A stretch of 13,459 nucleotides of DNA from Flavobacteriaceae bacterium. GTDB lineage: Bacteria; Bacteroidota; Bacteroidia; Flavobacteriales; Flavobacteriaceae. Made by a program: the position numbers and the translations under genes. Of this stretch, positions 1 to 8,500 are shown in pieces. Numbering within the stretch: position 1 is the stretch's first letter; the number at the start of each line of letters is the position of its first letter. The notes below the pieces were generated by a model. The model was not told the DNA's origin. It searched no databases and was given only the letters and a program-made list of their open reading frames with translations. Location: assembly GCA_947472705.1 (NCBI GenBank), contig CANJDA010000047.1, positions 1 to 13,459 on the forward strand, given 5' to 3'.

Positions 1-861
1 AATCGTTAGCCAAACATCGTCAATCCCGGTTTTTTCATAAGCACTGCAGGTAGAAACTGTTGGGGTCCACCCCGAATTTTTAGCCGGAAATAAATGCAAT
101 GCTCTATTGAATTCGGTTTTGGCCAATTTGGCTTTTGCCACATTATCACCATCGGCTTTGTTGATGACAATAGCATCCGCCATTTCCATGATACCGCGTT
201 TTATGCCTTGCAATTCATCGCCAGCACCTGATATTTTTAGCAGTAAAAAGAAATCTACCATGCTGTGTACGGCAGTTTCACTTTGACCCACGCCAACGGT
301 TTCTATGATGATGGTGTCAAATCCTGCGGCTTCACAAAGAATAATCGTTTCACGGGTTTTTCGAGCTACTCCTCCCAAAGTTTCTCCCGATGCACTGGGA
401 CGAATATAAGCGTTCTCATCTTTAACCAATTCTTCCATTCGAGTCTTATCGCCCAATATGCTCCCATGCGAAATCGTACTACTGGGGTCAACGGCGAGCA
501 CCGCTACTTTTTTCCCAAGCGAAGTTAAGTAACTACCAAAAGCTTCTATAAACGTACTCTTTCCAACACCTGGAACGCCAGTAATACCTACGCGCACCGA
601 TTGATTAGCATGAGTTAAACAAGCGGCAATGATGGTATTAGCTTTCGCCAAATGTTCGGGATTAGTGCTTTCTACCAAGGTTATCGCTCTACTCAAGGCT
701 ACTTTGTCTTTCGCCAAAATACCGTCAATCAACTCTTGTGCCGAAGGTTGCACTTGACGCTGACGTACAATTTTTGCCATAGAAGTAGGGCTTAAAACAT
801 CCGGTTGCGGAATGCCGTCTTTTTCGTTTAGTGCACTTTTATTGTTTGACTTCTTGTTCAA
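1..861 (-). CDS. meaB: Methylmalonyl-CoA mutase-associated GTPase MeaB (C-terminus cut by window edge)
   Basis: MeaB is a cytoplasmic G3E/SIMIBI-class GTPase that gates delivery of adenosylcobalamin to methylmalonyl-CoA mutase and protects the mutase from inactivation. The 287 visible codons show the Walker A loop GVPGVGKST at residues 95-103, followed by the family strings AVDPSS, RPSASGETLGG, ETVGVGQSE and the base-recognition NKADGD. The family is usually about 330-360 residues, so some 50-75 C-terminal residues lie beyond base 1. The start is a choice. The first ATG is at 780, but the frame stays open with protein-like sequence (ALNEKDGIPQP...) back to a TTG at 861, which lies about 10 bases below a promoter-like element, so TTG is preferred. 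An upstream in-frame stop excludes a much longer form. The mutase itself is not in view. The identity is secure; the start is moderately sure. Confidence 0.93.
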   Translation of the reverse strand, partial: MNKKSNNKSALNEKDGIPQPDVLSPTSMAKIVRQRQVQPSAQELIDGILAKDKVALSRAITLVESTNPEHLAKANTIIAACLTHANQSVRVGITGVPGVGKSTFIEAFGSYLTSLGKKVAVLAVDPSSTISHGSILGDKTRMEELVKDENAYIRPSASGETLGGVARKTRETIILCEAAGFDTIIIETVGVGQSETAVHSMVDFFLLLKISGAGDELQGIKRGIMEMADAIVINKADGDNVAKAKLAKTEFNRALHLFPAKNSGWTPTVSTCSAYEKTGIDDVWLTI

Positions 862-877
862 AGGAAAATCGTTTGGG

Positions 878-906
878 TAAATTTAGTAAAATAATGTTTC
901 TCCAAA
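878..906 (-). promoter_or_regulatory. Candidate meaB promoter
   Basis: On the minus strand a TTTG (906-903) is followed after 17 bases by TAAATTTA (885-878), matching the Bacteroidota sigma-70 pattern TTTG / TAnnTTTG at seven of eight -7 positions. Transcription would begin near 871, which leaves a leader of about 10 bases to the TTG at 861. Confidence 0.5.
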
Positions 907-938
907 AGTGGAAATCGGCCCTTTTTTAAGAAACCTTT

Positions 939-975
939 CATGTGATGTTTTTTATTTTTTTTAATGGGTCACATG
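939..975. repeat. Inverted repeat CATGTGA / TCACATG in the meaB-AEC intergenic region
   Basis: CATGTGA (939-945) and TCACATG (969-975) are perfect inverted copies separated by a T-rich 23-base spacer, with centres 30 bases apart, or about three helical turns. It could be a dimer binding site for the divergent pair or a weak stem. It has no stem-adjacent T run typical of a terminator. A 7-base match in a region of this size may also arise by chance. No convincing promoter for the AEC gene was found between 976 and 1091; the nearest match is TTTG / TAATTTTT just before its ATG. Confidence 0.3.
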
Positions 976-1091
976 TAATTCACTACAGACTTTATTTGCA
1001 ACTTTAACGTTTTCTTAAGTTCATTTCATGTTTAATTTTAGTCTGTTTGCTTTTTTTGCCGTTCCTTTGTACAATAATTTTTCCCTTACGA

Positions 1092-2003
1092 ATGGATAAC
1101 ATTCTACTTGTTTTTCTTTGCTTGATTATGGGGTTGGGCATGCAACGCATAGCAGCTTTCCCCAAAAACGGTCACTTAGCCCTTAACCAATTTATTATTT
1201 ACATTGCACTGCCAGCTTTGGCCTTGTATTATATTCCTAAAGTCTCTATTTCTACCGATTTGTTGTATCCGTTGGGTATTGCATGGATTGGCTTTTTACT
1301 TTCTTTTGTTTTCTTTTATGTCATTGGAAAAAGATTGGGTTGGCCTAATCGATTGATAGGATGTTTGGTCATTACAGCGGGTTTGGGAAATACGTCTTTT
1401 GTAGGTTTTCCCATTATTCAGGCATTATATGGAGAAGAAGGTTTAAAGACTGCTATCATTGTAGATCAACCGGGTTCCTTTGTAGTAATGGCTACTTTGG
1501 GAATCATCACCGCTGGTATTTTTGCCAAAGGCGAACCAAGTAGAAATGAAATCCTCAAAAAGATTTTACTGTTTCCACCTTTTATTGCTTTTGTAATAGC
1601 TTGTATAATGAATGTGATGCAAGTTGATTTTAACGAACATTTTGAAACCGTTTTCCAAAAACTAGGTGCTACTGTAACTCCGGTAGCCTTAGTAGCTGTT
1701 GGACTGCAACTCAAGATTGACAAACGAAGCCAACACTGGAAATTTCTTCGCTTAGGATTGCTTTTCAAATTGTTCATTACACCCTTATTTTTCTTTCTTT
1801 TGTATAAAATAGTATTCCACGGAAATAGCCTACCAGTTAATGTTTCTATCATGGAATCGGCAATGGCACCTATGATAACGGGTGCTATATTAGCTTCCAA
1901 CTATGGTTTGAAACCCAAGTTAAGCAGTATGATGGTTGGTATTGGTATTCCGTTATCCTTTATAACGTTGGCTTTTTGGTATTTCATTTTAAACACTTTT
2001 TAA
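1092..2003 (+). CDS. AEC-family transporter (auxin efflux carrier family)
   Basis: This is an integral inner-membrane carrier of 303 residues, the normal length for bacterial AEC proteins, which move small organic anions such as malate. The sequence is a series of hydrophobic segments in two halves. The first half ends with the conserved GLGNTSFVGFPII stretch (97-109), in which the N-x-S-F-x-G-x-P core is diagnostic. The second half carries VTPVALVAVGLQL (195-207) and SAMAPMITGAILAS (256-269), also typical of the family. The frame extends to a TTG at 1047, but the ATG at 1092 gives a normal N-terminus that begins directly in the first membrane segment, so it is preferred. The stop TAA touches the ATG of the next gene, so the two are very likely co-transcribed and coupled. 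The substrate cannot be told from sequence; the nearby 2-hydroxyacid dehydrogenase makes a hydroxy- or dicarboxylic acid plausible. Confidence 0.88.
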   Translation: MDNILLVFLCLIMGLGMQRIAAFPKNGHLALNQFIIYIALPALALYYIPKVSISTDLLYPLGIAWIGFLLSFVFFYVIGKRLGWPNRLIGCLVITAGLGNTSFVGFPIIQALYGEEGLKTAIIVDQPGSFVVMATLGIITAGIFAKGEPSRNEILKKILLFPPFIAFVIACIMNVMQVDFNEHFETVFQKLGATVTPVALVAVGLQLKIDKRSQHWKFLRLGLLFKLFITPLFFFLLYKIVFHGNSLPVNVSIMESAMAPMITGAILASNYGLKPKLSSMMVGIGIPLSFITLAFWYFILNTF

Positions 2004-3212
2004 ATGGACTCAATTGTTAATGCTTCGGCAAAAAATAAAGATTTAGCACAAAAAACAGTCTACTCCATACTGTTTTCCATCAGTTTTGCGCATTTGTTGA
2101 ACGACTTGATTCAGGCGGTTATTCCTTCGGTGTATCCTATTTTAAAGCAGAGCTACAACTTATCTTTTTCTCAAATCGGACTCATCACCTTCGCTTTTCA
2201 ATTAACAGCATCACTATTTCAACCCTTTGTAGGCTATTATACCGACAAGTATCCTAAGCCTTTTTCTCAGATATACGGAATGCTATTCTCAATGGCGGGT
2301 GTAGTATCTATCGCTTATGCGAATAATTTCTATTGGATTTTATTTTCAGTTATGCTCATCGGAACTGGTTCTTCCATTTTTCACCCTGAATCCGCCCGAA
2401 TATCTAACATGGCATCAGGCGGAAGACGTGGTTTAGCGCAATCTATTTTTCAAGTAGGAGGGAATTTTGGAACGGCACTCGGCCCATTATTAGTAGCACT
2501 AATTGTGGTGCCTTATGGCCAAAAGCACCTGCTTTGGTTTGTTATTGCTGCGGTTATTGGACTTGCTATCATCAGTAAAATTGCTTTTTGGTATCGAGAT
2601 CATTTAATCCACAGACAACAAAAGAAAGTAACCTTTGCCGATTTTCAACGCTTAACCAAAAGCAAAGTAAAATGGGCCATTGCCATCTTGCTGATTGTCA
2701 TATTTTCTAAGTTTTTCTACTCGGCAAGTTTGTCAACCTACTACACTTTTTATGTTATTGATAAGTTCCATCTTTCTATTAAACAAGCACAGTTTCACAT
2801 GTTTATTTATTTACTGGCCTACGCTACAGGGACCATTCTTGGTGGTCCGTTAGGAGATAAAATTGGTAGAAAATATGTGATTTGGTTATCGGTTTTCGGG
2901 GCGGCTCCTTTTGCTTTACTGCTACCTTACGTCAATTTATTTTGGACAGACGTTTTAATGATTATCATTGGAATTATAATATCATCTGCTTTTCCAGCGA
3001 TATTGGTATATGCACAAGAATTATTACCAAGAAAACTAGGTATGATTTCAGGCTTACTCTACGGATTTGCTTTTGGAATGTGCGCTTTAGGATCAGCTTT
3101 GCTAGGTAAATTGGCCGATTTTACTTCTATACAATTTGTATACCATGTGTGCTCATACCTCCCGTTGATTGGAATTATTTGTTATTTCTTGCCCAATTTA
3201 AAGAAGCGTTAG
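2004..3212 (+). CDS. MFS transporter, Fsr (fosmidomycin resistance)-like
   Basis: This is a major facilitator superfamily protein of 402 residues with about 12 membrane segments, acting as a proton-coupled exporter in the inner membrane. It resembles E. coli Fsr strongly: FAHLLNDLIQ (28-37), the loop 2-3 motif GYYTDKYP (77-84), GTGSSIFHPESARI (120-133), then ASGGRRGLAQSIFQVGGNFG (137-156). The second-half motif A copy GGPLGDKIGRKY is at 280-291. It starts immediately after the AEC stop codon with no intergenic base, so it is probably the second gene of a two-gene operon. No terminator was seen after its stop. Fsr exports fosmidomycin, an inhibitor of the non-mevalonate isoprenoid pathway. Flavobacteriaceae are generally thought to use the mevalonate route, so the native substrate here is probably different. 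The family call is secure; the substrate is unknown. Confidence 0.88.
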   Translation: MDSIVNASAKNKDLAQKTVYSILFSISFAHLLNDLIQAVIPSVYPILKQSYNLSFSQIGLITFAFQLTASLFQPFVGYYTDKYPKPFSQIYGMLFSMAGVVSIAYANNFYWILFSVMLIGTGSSIFHPESARISNMASGGRRGLAQSIFQVGGNFGTALGPLLVALIVVPYGQKHLLWFVIAAVIGLAIISKIAFWYRDHLIHRQQKKVTFADFQRLTKSKVKWAIAILLIVIFSKFFYSASLSTYYTFYVIDKFHLSIKQAQFHMFIYLLAYATGTILGGPLGDKIGRKYVIWLSVFGAAPFALLLPYVNLFWTDVLMIIIGIIISSAFPAILVYAQELLPRKLGMISGLLYGFAFGMCALGSALLGKLADFTSIQFVYHVCSYLPLIGIICYFLPNLKKR

Positions 3213-3226
3213 GTTTGAAATTAGGA

Positions 3227-3258
3227 TTTGTCTTTTCCTTTTGTAATCCCTATATTTA
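3227..3258 (+). promoter_or_regulatory. Candidate promoter of the GlcD-like gene
   Basis: TTTG (3227-3230), a 20-base spacer and TATATTTA (3251-3258) match the Bacteroidota consensus TTTG / TAnnTTTG at all but the last base. A start near 3265 gives a leader of about 12 bases before the ATG at 3277. It indicates that the dehydrogenase can be transcribed separately from the transporter pair. Confidence 0.55.
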
Positions 3259-3276
3259 CTTCTCAATTTTTATAAA

Positions 3277-4680
3277 ATGTCACTCAATCCTGAAATAATT
3301 AAAAAACTCACCGCCATAGTTGGTGAACCATTTCTATTTACTGATATAGCTACCCGAAACCATTACGGTCACGACGAAACAGAAGATTATGTTTTTCCGC
3401 CAAATGTGGTAGTAAAGCCCGCCAATGCTCAAGAGATTTCGGCTATTTTAAAAGTGGCAAATGAACATAAAATTCCAACTACACCCATAGGAGCAAGAAC
3501 AGGTTTAAGCGGAGGCGCTTTGAGCATCTATGAAGGCATAGGACTTTCGATGGAACGTTTGGATAAAATCATAGAAATTGATGAGCAAAATTTGCAAGTA
3601 ACCGTTGAATCAGCGGTTATAAACCAAGTATTACGCGAAGCAGTGGCCGAAAAAGGCTTGTTCTATCCTGTTGATCCAAGCAGTATGGGAAGTTGCTGGA
3701 TAGGAGGGAACATAGCCGAAAATGCAGGTGGTGCTAGAGCTTTAAAATATGGAGTAACCAAAGATTATGTGCTGAACCTTGAAGTAGTGTTGCCCAACGG
3801 GGAAATCATCTGGACAGGCGCGAATACTTTGAAAAACTCTACAGGATATAATTTGACACAATTAATGGTAGGTAGTGAAGGCACTTTAGGTGTAATTACT
3901 AAAGCGGTTTTAAAACTGTTGCCGAAGAACAATCATAACGTATTAATGTTAGTTCCTTTTTATAAAGCCCATGAAGCCTGTGAAGCGGTATCAGCTATTT
4001 TCCGTGCAGGAATTACGCCAAGTGCTTTAGAGTTTATGGAACGCGATGCCATCGATTGGACCTTACAATTTGTAGAAGGCATTAGTGTAACTATTAAACC
4101 AGAGCATCAAGCGCATTTGCTAATAGAAGTAGATGGGAATTATCCTGAAATATTAATGCAAGAAGCTGAGAAGATTTTGGCTGTGGTAGAACAATTTGAA
4201 ATAGATGAAGTTTTATTCGCCGATACCGAAGATCAGAAGAATGCTTTATGGAAAATGCGTCGTTCGGTAGCTGAGGCAGTTAAATCGAATTCGGTTTATA
4301 AAGAAGAAGATACAGTGGTGCCGCGTTATATGTTACCTGAATTACTAAGCGGAATTAAAAAAATTGGAGCAAAATATGGCTTTAAATCGGTATGTTATGG
4401 CCATGCAGGAGATGGTAATTTGCATGTGAACATCATAAAAGACGATATGACCGATGACAATTGGAGAACTCAAGTACCTTTAGGAATTCGTGAAATATTT
4501 GAATTGACGATTTCTTTAAAAGGGACACTTTCTGGAGAACACGGCATTGGTTATGTACAAAAAAACTATATGGATATAGCATTCAAGCGAACTCACTTGG
4601 AATTGATGGAAAGCATTAAACGTGTTTTTGATCCAAATAATATATTGAATCCTGGAAAGATTTTCCCCGATGAATTATAA
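3277..4680 (+). CDS. FAD-binding oxidoreductase, GlcD-type (glycolate / D-lactate dehydrogenase)
   Basis: This 467-residue flavoprotein of the VAO/PCMH family oxidises a 2-hydroxyacid, probably D-lactate or glycolate, to the 2-oxoacid and passes electrons to an acceptor other than oxygen. The N-terminal FAD domain shows PIGARTGLSGGA (70-81), GGNIAENAGGARALKYGVTK (143-162) and GSEGTLGVITKA (199-210). The C-terminal FAD-oxidase domain shows CYGHAGDGNLHVN (373-385) and SGEHGIG (419-425), whose histidines and glutamate form the metal and substrate site, then the usual ending RVFDPNNILNPGKIFP. The length fits a stand-alone GlcD or D-lactate dehydrogenase without the C-terminal Fe-S domain of fused forms. 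No glcE or glcF partner is adjacent. It follows two carriers by 64 bases and has its own promoter and terminator. The exact substrate is unresolved. Confidence 0.88.
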   Translation: MSLNPEIIKKLTAIVGEPFLFTDIATRNHYGHDETEDYVFPPNVVVKPANAQEISAILKVANEHKIPTTPIGARTGLSGGALSIYEGIGLSMERLDKIIEIDEQNLQVTVESAVINQVLREAVAEKGLFYPVDPSSMGSCWIGGNIAENAGGARALKYGVTKDYVLNLEVVLPNGEIIWTGANTLKNSTGYNLTQLMVGSEGTLGVITKAVLKLLPKNNHNVLMLVPFYKAHEACEAVSAIFRAGITPSALEFMERDAIDWTLQFVEGISVTIKPEHQAHLLIEVDGNYPEILMQEAEKILAVVEQFEIDEVLFADTEDQKNALWKMRRSVAEAVKSNSVYKEEDTVVPRYMLPELLSGIKKIGAKYGFKSVCYGHAGDGNLHVNIIKDDMTDDNWRTQVPLGIREIFELTISLKGTLSGEHGIGYVQKNYMDIAFKRTHLELMESIKRVFDPNNILNPGKIFPDEL

Positions 4681-4683
4681 AAG

Positions 4684-4711
4684 AAAAGTCCCGAGTTCTC
4701 GGGACTTTTTT
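4684..4711. terminator. Strong rho-independent terminator, probably bidirectional
   Basis: AAAAGTCCCGAG (4684-4695) pairs perfectly with CTCGGGACTTTT (4698-4709), giving a GC-rich stem with A and T tracts on both sides and a T run to 4711. It starts 3 bases after the GlcD-like stop codon. On the minus strand it touches the stop codon of the small 36-residue gene, so one hairpin appears to serve both convergent genes. Confidence 0.9.
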
Positions 4712-4820
4712 AATCTCTTTTAGGAGTTTGTTTCTTGATTCTTTTCTCCTCTTTCTTTTCTTTTGCAGTCTTCAGTGGTTCTTTTTTAACCGATTTCTGA
4801 ACGTCTTTTCCTTTGGCCAT
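4710..4820 (-). CDS. Small lysine-rich hypothetical protein (36 aa)
   Basis: This short frame encodes a 36-residue protein beginning MAKGKDVQKSVKKEPLK and ending KKQTPKRD. By count it has 13 Lys, 2 Arg, 4 Glu and 2 Asp, and no aromatic residue or cysteine. It is very basic, with alternating K/E runs that suggest an extended or single-helix protein able to contact RNA, DNA or ribosomes. Similar tiny lysine-rich proteins beginning MAKGK occur in Flavobacteriaceae as far as I recall, which supports a real gene. Its TAA abuts a perfect terminator stem. It lies 48 bases below the 195-residue gene on the same strand and could be co-transcribed with it, or use the imperfect -7 element TATCTTTA (4864-4857). 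Its function is unknown. Confidence 0.65.
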   Translation of the reverse strand: MAKGKDVQKSVKKEPLKTAKEKKEEKRIKKQTPKRD

Positions 4821-4868
4821 GATATGATTTTTGGTTGATTTATAATTTGAGCTAAGTAAAGATAAAAA

Positions 4869-5456
4869 CTATTTATTTATCCCTAACTGTTTTTTTACAC
4901 TTTCATCAAATAGTGATTGAAAAGCGGCCGCTTGGTTTGTATCGTCTAGGTTAATAAATTTCCAGTCACCACTTGTTGTTTCATCCATAACAGCTAAAAA
5001 AGTAGTATTCCTTTTTACGTTAAAACTATTGCGTTTGGGTTCAAAAACAACATCTTTGGTGTGATTGGTTTCTTGAAGCCAAGCTATTTTGGTTGTAGCT
5101 TCTTCAGTAGTTAATTTTTTCTCAAAGAAGTAACGCACTGGATTACGGCATGTAATCATACAAAAGGATAGAGCACCTATTTTTTGTATTTTATGAGTAA
5201 TAAACGGTACGCTTTCTAATTGATAACGCAAACGGTAATCTTCATTTTGATAACATTTGTCTAGTTTCTCTAACATAACATCTATACCAATAGTATCCAC
5301 CATTTTGGGGTAGGAAAGCGATATTATGGTTTCAAAATCCATTTCGTAGTTGGCAGTAAACAGTTTTTTGGTTCCCGATAGTAATTGAGGTGCGTTTTGT
5401 GATAAGCTGTTGAAGGCAATCAGCAGCAATAAGAAAGGAAGAAATTTTGTTTTCAT
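4869..5456 (-). CDS. Secreted or periplasmic hypothetical protein (195 aa)
   Basis: I do not recognise the family. The protein opens with a clear Sec signal peptide, MKTKFLPFLLLLIAFNSLSQ (1-20), with no lipobox cysteine, so it is probably released to the periplasm or anchored non-covalently. The mature part is a mixed soluble domain with FTANYEMDFETIISLSYPKM, a mid-protein pair of cysteines (FCMITCRNP) and a C-terminal GDWKFINLDDTNQ segment. That last segment resembles the strand ending of small NTF2- or DUF4864-like folds, but this is only an impression. The frame also contains an ATG at 5477; it is rejected because it lies in an exact -7 promoter element and the ATG at 5456 gives a standard signal peptide. 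It is downstream of secA with a terminator between, so it is probably independent. Confidence 0.8.
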   Translation of the reverse strand: MKTKFLPFLLLLIAFNSLSQNAPQLLSGTKKLFTANYEMDFETIISLSYPKMVDTIGIDVMLEKLDKCYQNEDYRLRYQLESVPFITHKIQKIGALSFCMITCRNPVRYFFEKKLTTEEATTKIAWLQETNHTKDVVFEPKRNSFNVKRNTTFLAVMDETTSGDWKFINLDDTNQAAAFQSLFDESVKKQLGINK

Positions 5457-5474
5457 ACTTATAAAACATTTATT

Positions 5475-5482
5475 CAAATATA
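5475..5482 (-). promoter_or_regulatory. -7 element for the 195-residue secreted protein
   Basis: The minus strand reads TATATTTG from 5482 to 5475, an exact match to the Bacteroidota -7 consensus TAnnTTTG, 19 bases before the chosen ATG. No TTTG was found at a correct distance upstream; that space is taken up by the secA terminator hairpin. Confidence 0.45.
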
Positions 5483-5515
5483 AAAAATCCCCAACAGTTT
5501 TTACTATTGAGGATT
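5482..5515 (-). terminator. secA rho-independent terminator
   Basis: On the minus strand AATCCTCAA (5515-5507) pairs with TTGGGGATT (5494-5486) around a 12-base loop, followed by T residues to 5482. The one non-Watson-Crick position is a U-G wobble on the minus strand but a C-A mismatch on the plus strand, which argues for minus orientation. It begins 23 bases after the secA stop. Confidence 0.6.
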
Positions 5516-5537
5516 GTATTTTAGTTTTGAGAATTGA

Positions 5538-8500
5538 CTATTCGTTTACTAAAACCCATTCGCCTGAAGCAATCATACTTTCGGCTTTTTTGTATTTCAT
5601 AGCTTCCGTTTTGCCACTCATAACGTGTTTGATGGTTACAGTATCATTACGATTGATTTTCGGAGCATCTCTTACTATAGTTTCGGTAACGGCAGGTCGT
5701 TGTTGCGTTTGTCCTGCTTCACGATTGCGTGCTGCCAATTCATCAGAGTTCAATACTTCGTCTTTACTTTCGGTATAGTTTACCTTTTGTTTAACTTGTC
5801 TTGCTTCTTGAATGTTTTGGTTTTGCTGTGGCAAATCGCCTTTAAATAAGAACGAAATCACTTCTTTATTAACACCGTCCAACATGGCTCTAAACAAGTT
5901 AAAGGCTTCTAACTTATAAATAAGTAAGGGGTCTTTTTGTTCGTGTACTGCCAATTGAACCGATTGTTTTAACTCATCCATTTTGCGTAAATGCTTTTTC
6001 CAAGCTTCATCTACAATGGCTAAGGTGATGTTCTTTTCAAAATCAGCTACCAATTGTGCACCATTACTGTCAAAAGCTTTTTTCAAGTCGGTTACTACAT
6101 TCAATGTTTTTATTCCATCCGAAAACGGAACTACAATACGCTCAAATTTGTTGCCTTCTTTTTGGTAAACATCAGCTATGATAGGGAAAGCTTCGCGAGC
6201 ACTTCTTTCGGTTTTCTCAGTATAATAAGCTAAAGCAGCTTTATATACTTTTCCGGTAATTTCCATATCTGACCCTTTTTCAAACTCACTTTGTGTCATT
6301 GGTGAAGTGATAGAGAAGTAACGTATCAATTCAAACTCAAAGTTTTTGAAATCATTTTTCCCTTTGTTTTCGCCAACGATTAATTCACAAGTGTCATACA
6401 TCATGTTGGCAATATCCAGTTTCAAACGCTCTCCGTGCAATGCATGGCGACGACGTTTATAAACCACTTCTCTTTGGGCGTTCATAACGTCATCATATTC
6501 TAACAAACGTTTACGAGTACCAAAGTTGTTCTCTTCTACTTTTTTCTGAGCACGTTCAATCGACTTGGTCATCATAGAATGCTGAATTACTTCGCCTTCT
6601 TTTAATCCCATACGGTCCATGATTTTGGCTACTCTTTCGGAACCAAATAAACGCATCAAGTTATCTTCCAAAGACACATAAAACTGTGAACTTCCTGGGT
6701 CTCCTTGACGACCAGCACGTCCACGCAACTGACGGTCAACACGACGCGAATCGTGACGCTCAGTACCGATGATGGCCAAACCACCGGCTGCTTTTACTTC
6801 GGGCGATAATTTAATGTCGGTTCCACGACCAGCCATATTAGTAGCTATAGTTACGACTCCCGATTTACCTGCTTCTTCTACGATTTGCGCTTCTTGCTTG
6901 TGCATTTTAGCATTCAATACGTTGTGTGCAACACCTCGAATTTTCAACATTCGGCTTAATAATTCTGAAATTTCTACCGATGTGGTTCCAATTAAGACAG
7001 GTCTGCCTGATTGTGATAATTGAGTTACATCTTCAATTACGGCGTTGAATTTTTCTCGCACCGAACGGTAAATCAAGTCTTCTTTATCTTGACGAGCCAT
7101 ACCTCTATTGGTAGGTATTTCAACTACATCTAATTTGTATATTTCCCAAAGCTCACCAGCTTCTGTAACCGCTGTTCCTGTCATACCTGCTAATTTGCTG
7201 TACATACGGAAGTAATTCTGTAATGTGATGGTAGCAAAAGTTTGTGTTGCAGCTTCAATAGTCACTTGTTCTTTGGCTTCAATGGCTTGGTGTAAACCGT
7301 CAGAATAACGACGACCGTCCATAATACGCCCCGTTTGCTCATCTACAATTAATATCTTGTTGTCCATGATAACGTATTCTACGTCTTTTTCAAACAAGGT
7401 ATAGGCTTTTAATAATTGGGTAAGCGTATGAATTCTTTCTGATTTGATGCTGAAGTCTTGGAATAGTTTTTCTTTGGCATCCGCTTCTTTGTCTTTTTCT
7501 AAGTTTTGCTTTTCGATGTTGGCAATCTCCGTTCCGATATCTGGTAATACGAAGAAGTTTTCATCTGTATCTTTTGAAAGGAATTTGATTCCGTTATCAG
7601 ATAATTCAACTTGATTATTTTTTTCTTCTATCACAAAATACAAAGCTTCGTCCACTTCTGGCATTTTACGATTGTTATCGGCCATGTATTCGTTTTCGGT
7701 TTTTTGTAATAATTGTTTAACGCCTTCCTCACTTAAAAACTTGATAAGGGCTTTGTTTTTAGGCAAAGCTCTGTAGGCTCTCAATAATTGGAAACCAGCA
7801 TCTTTCATGTTACCTTCTTTGAAAAAGCGTTTGGCTTCAGTTAAGAATCCATTGGCTAATTGACGTTGTAAGTTGTAAAGGTTTTCGATTTTTGGTTTTA
7901 ATTCGTTGAATTCGTGACGGTCACCATCGGGTACTGGTCCAGAGATAATCAAAGGGGTTCTTGCATCATCAATTAATACCGAATCCACCTCATCTACAAT
8001 TGCGTAGTTGTGTTTTCTTTGTACCAAATCTTCAGGCGAATGAGCCATATTATCACGTAGATAATCAAATCCAAATTCGTTATTGGTTCCATAAGTGATA
8101 TCTGCTTCGTAGGCTTTTCTACGAGCATCAGAATTTGGCGAGTGATTATCAATACAATCTACCGTAATACCATGGAATTCAAACAATGGTGCTTTCCATG
8201 TGCTATCACGTTTTGCTAAGTAATCATTTACGGTCACTAGGTGAACACCGTTTCCAGTTAAAGCGTTTAAGTATAATGGAAGGGTTGCAACTAAAGTTTT
8301 ACCTTCTCCTGTTTGCATCTCTGCAATTTTACCTTCGTGTAATACAATACCACCTATCAACTGTACGTCGTAGTGAATCATATCCCAAGTAATTTCTTTA
8401 CCGGCTGCATTCCATGAGTTGGCCCAATGTGCTTTATCTCCGTCTAATGTAATGTATGTTTTGGTAGCTGACAGTTCTCTGTCTTTAGCGGTTGCAGATA

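Noticed and set aside
265..528. Open frame of 87 codons on the plus strand
   Set aside because: It is antisense to the well-conserved meaB core and its translation resembles no protein; it is a shadow of the real gene.
1047..1091. TTG start adding 15 residues to the AEC carrier
   Set aside because: The ATG at 1092 gives the standard family N-terminus starting in the first membrane segment; the added residues read as translated T-rich intergenic DNA.
3223..3250. GGATT / AATCC pairing after the MFS gene as a terminator
   Set aside because: The stem is only five bases with a long loop and no following T run, and it overlaps a better-supported promoter for the next gene.
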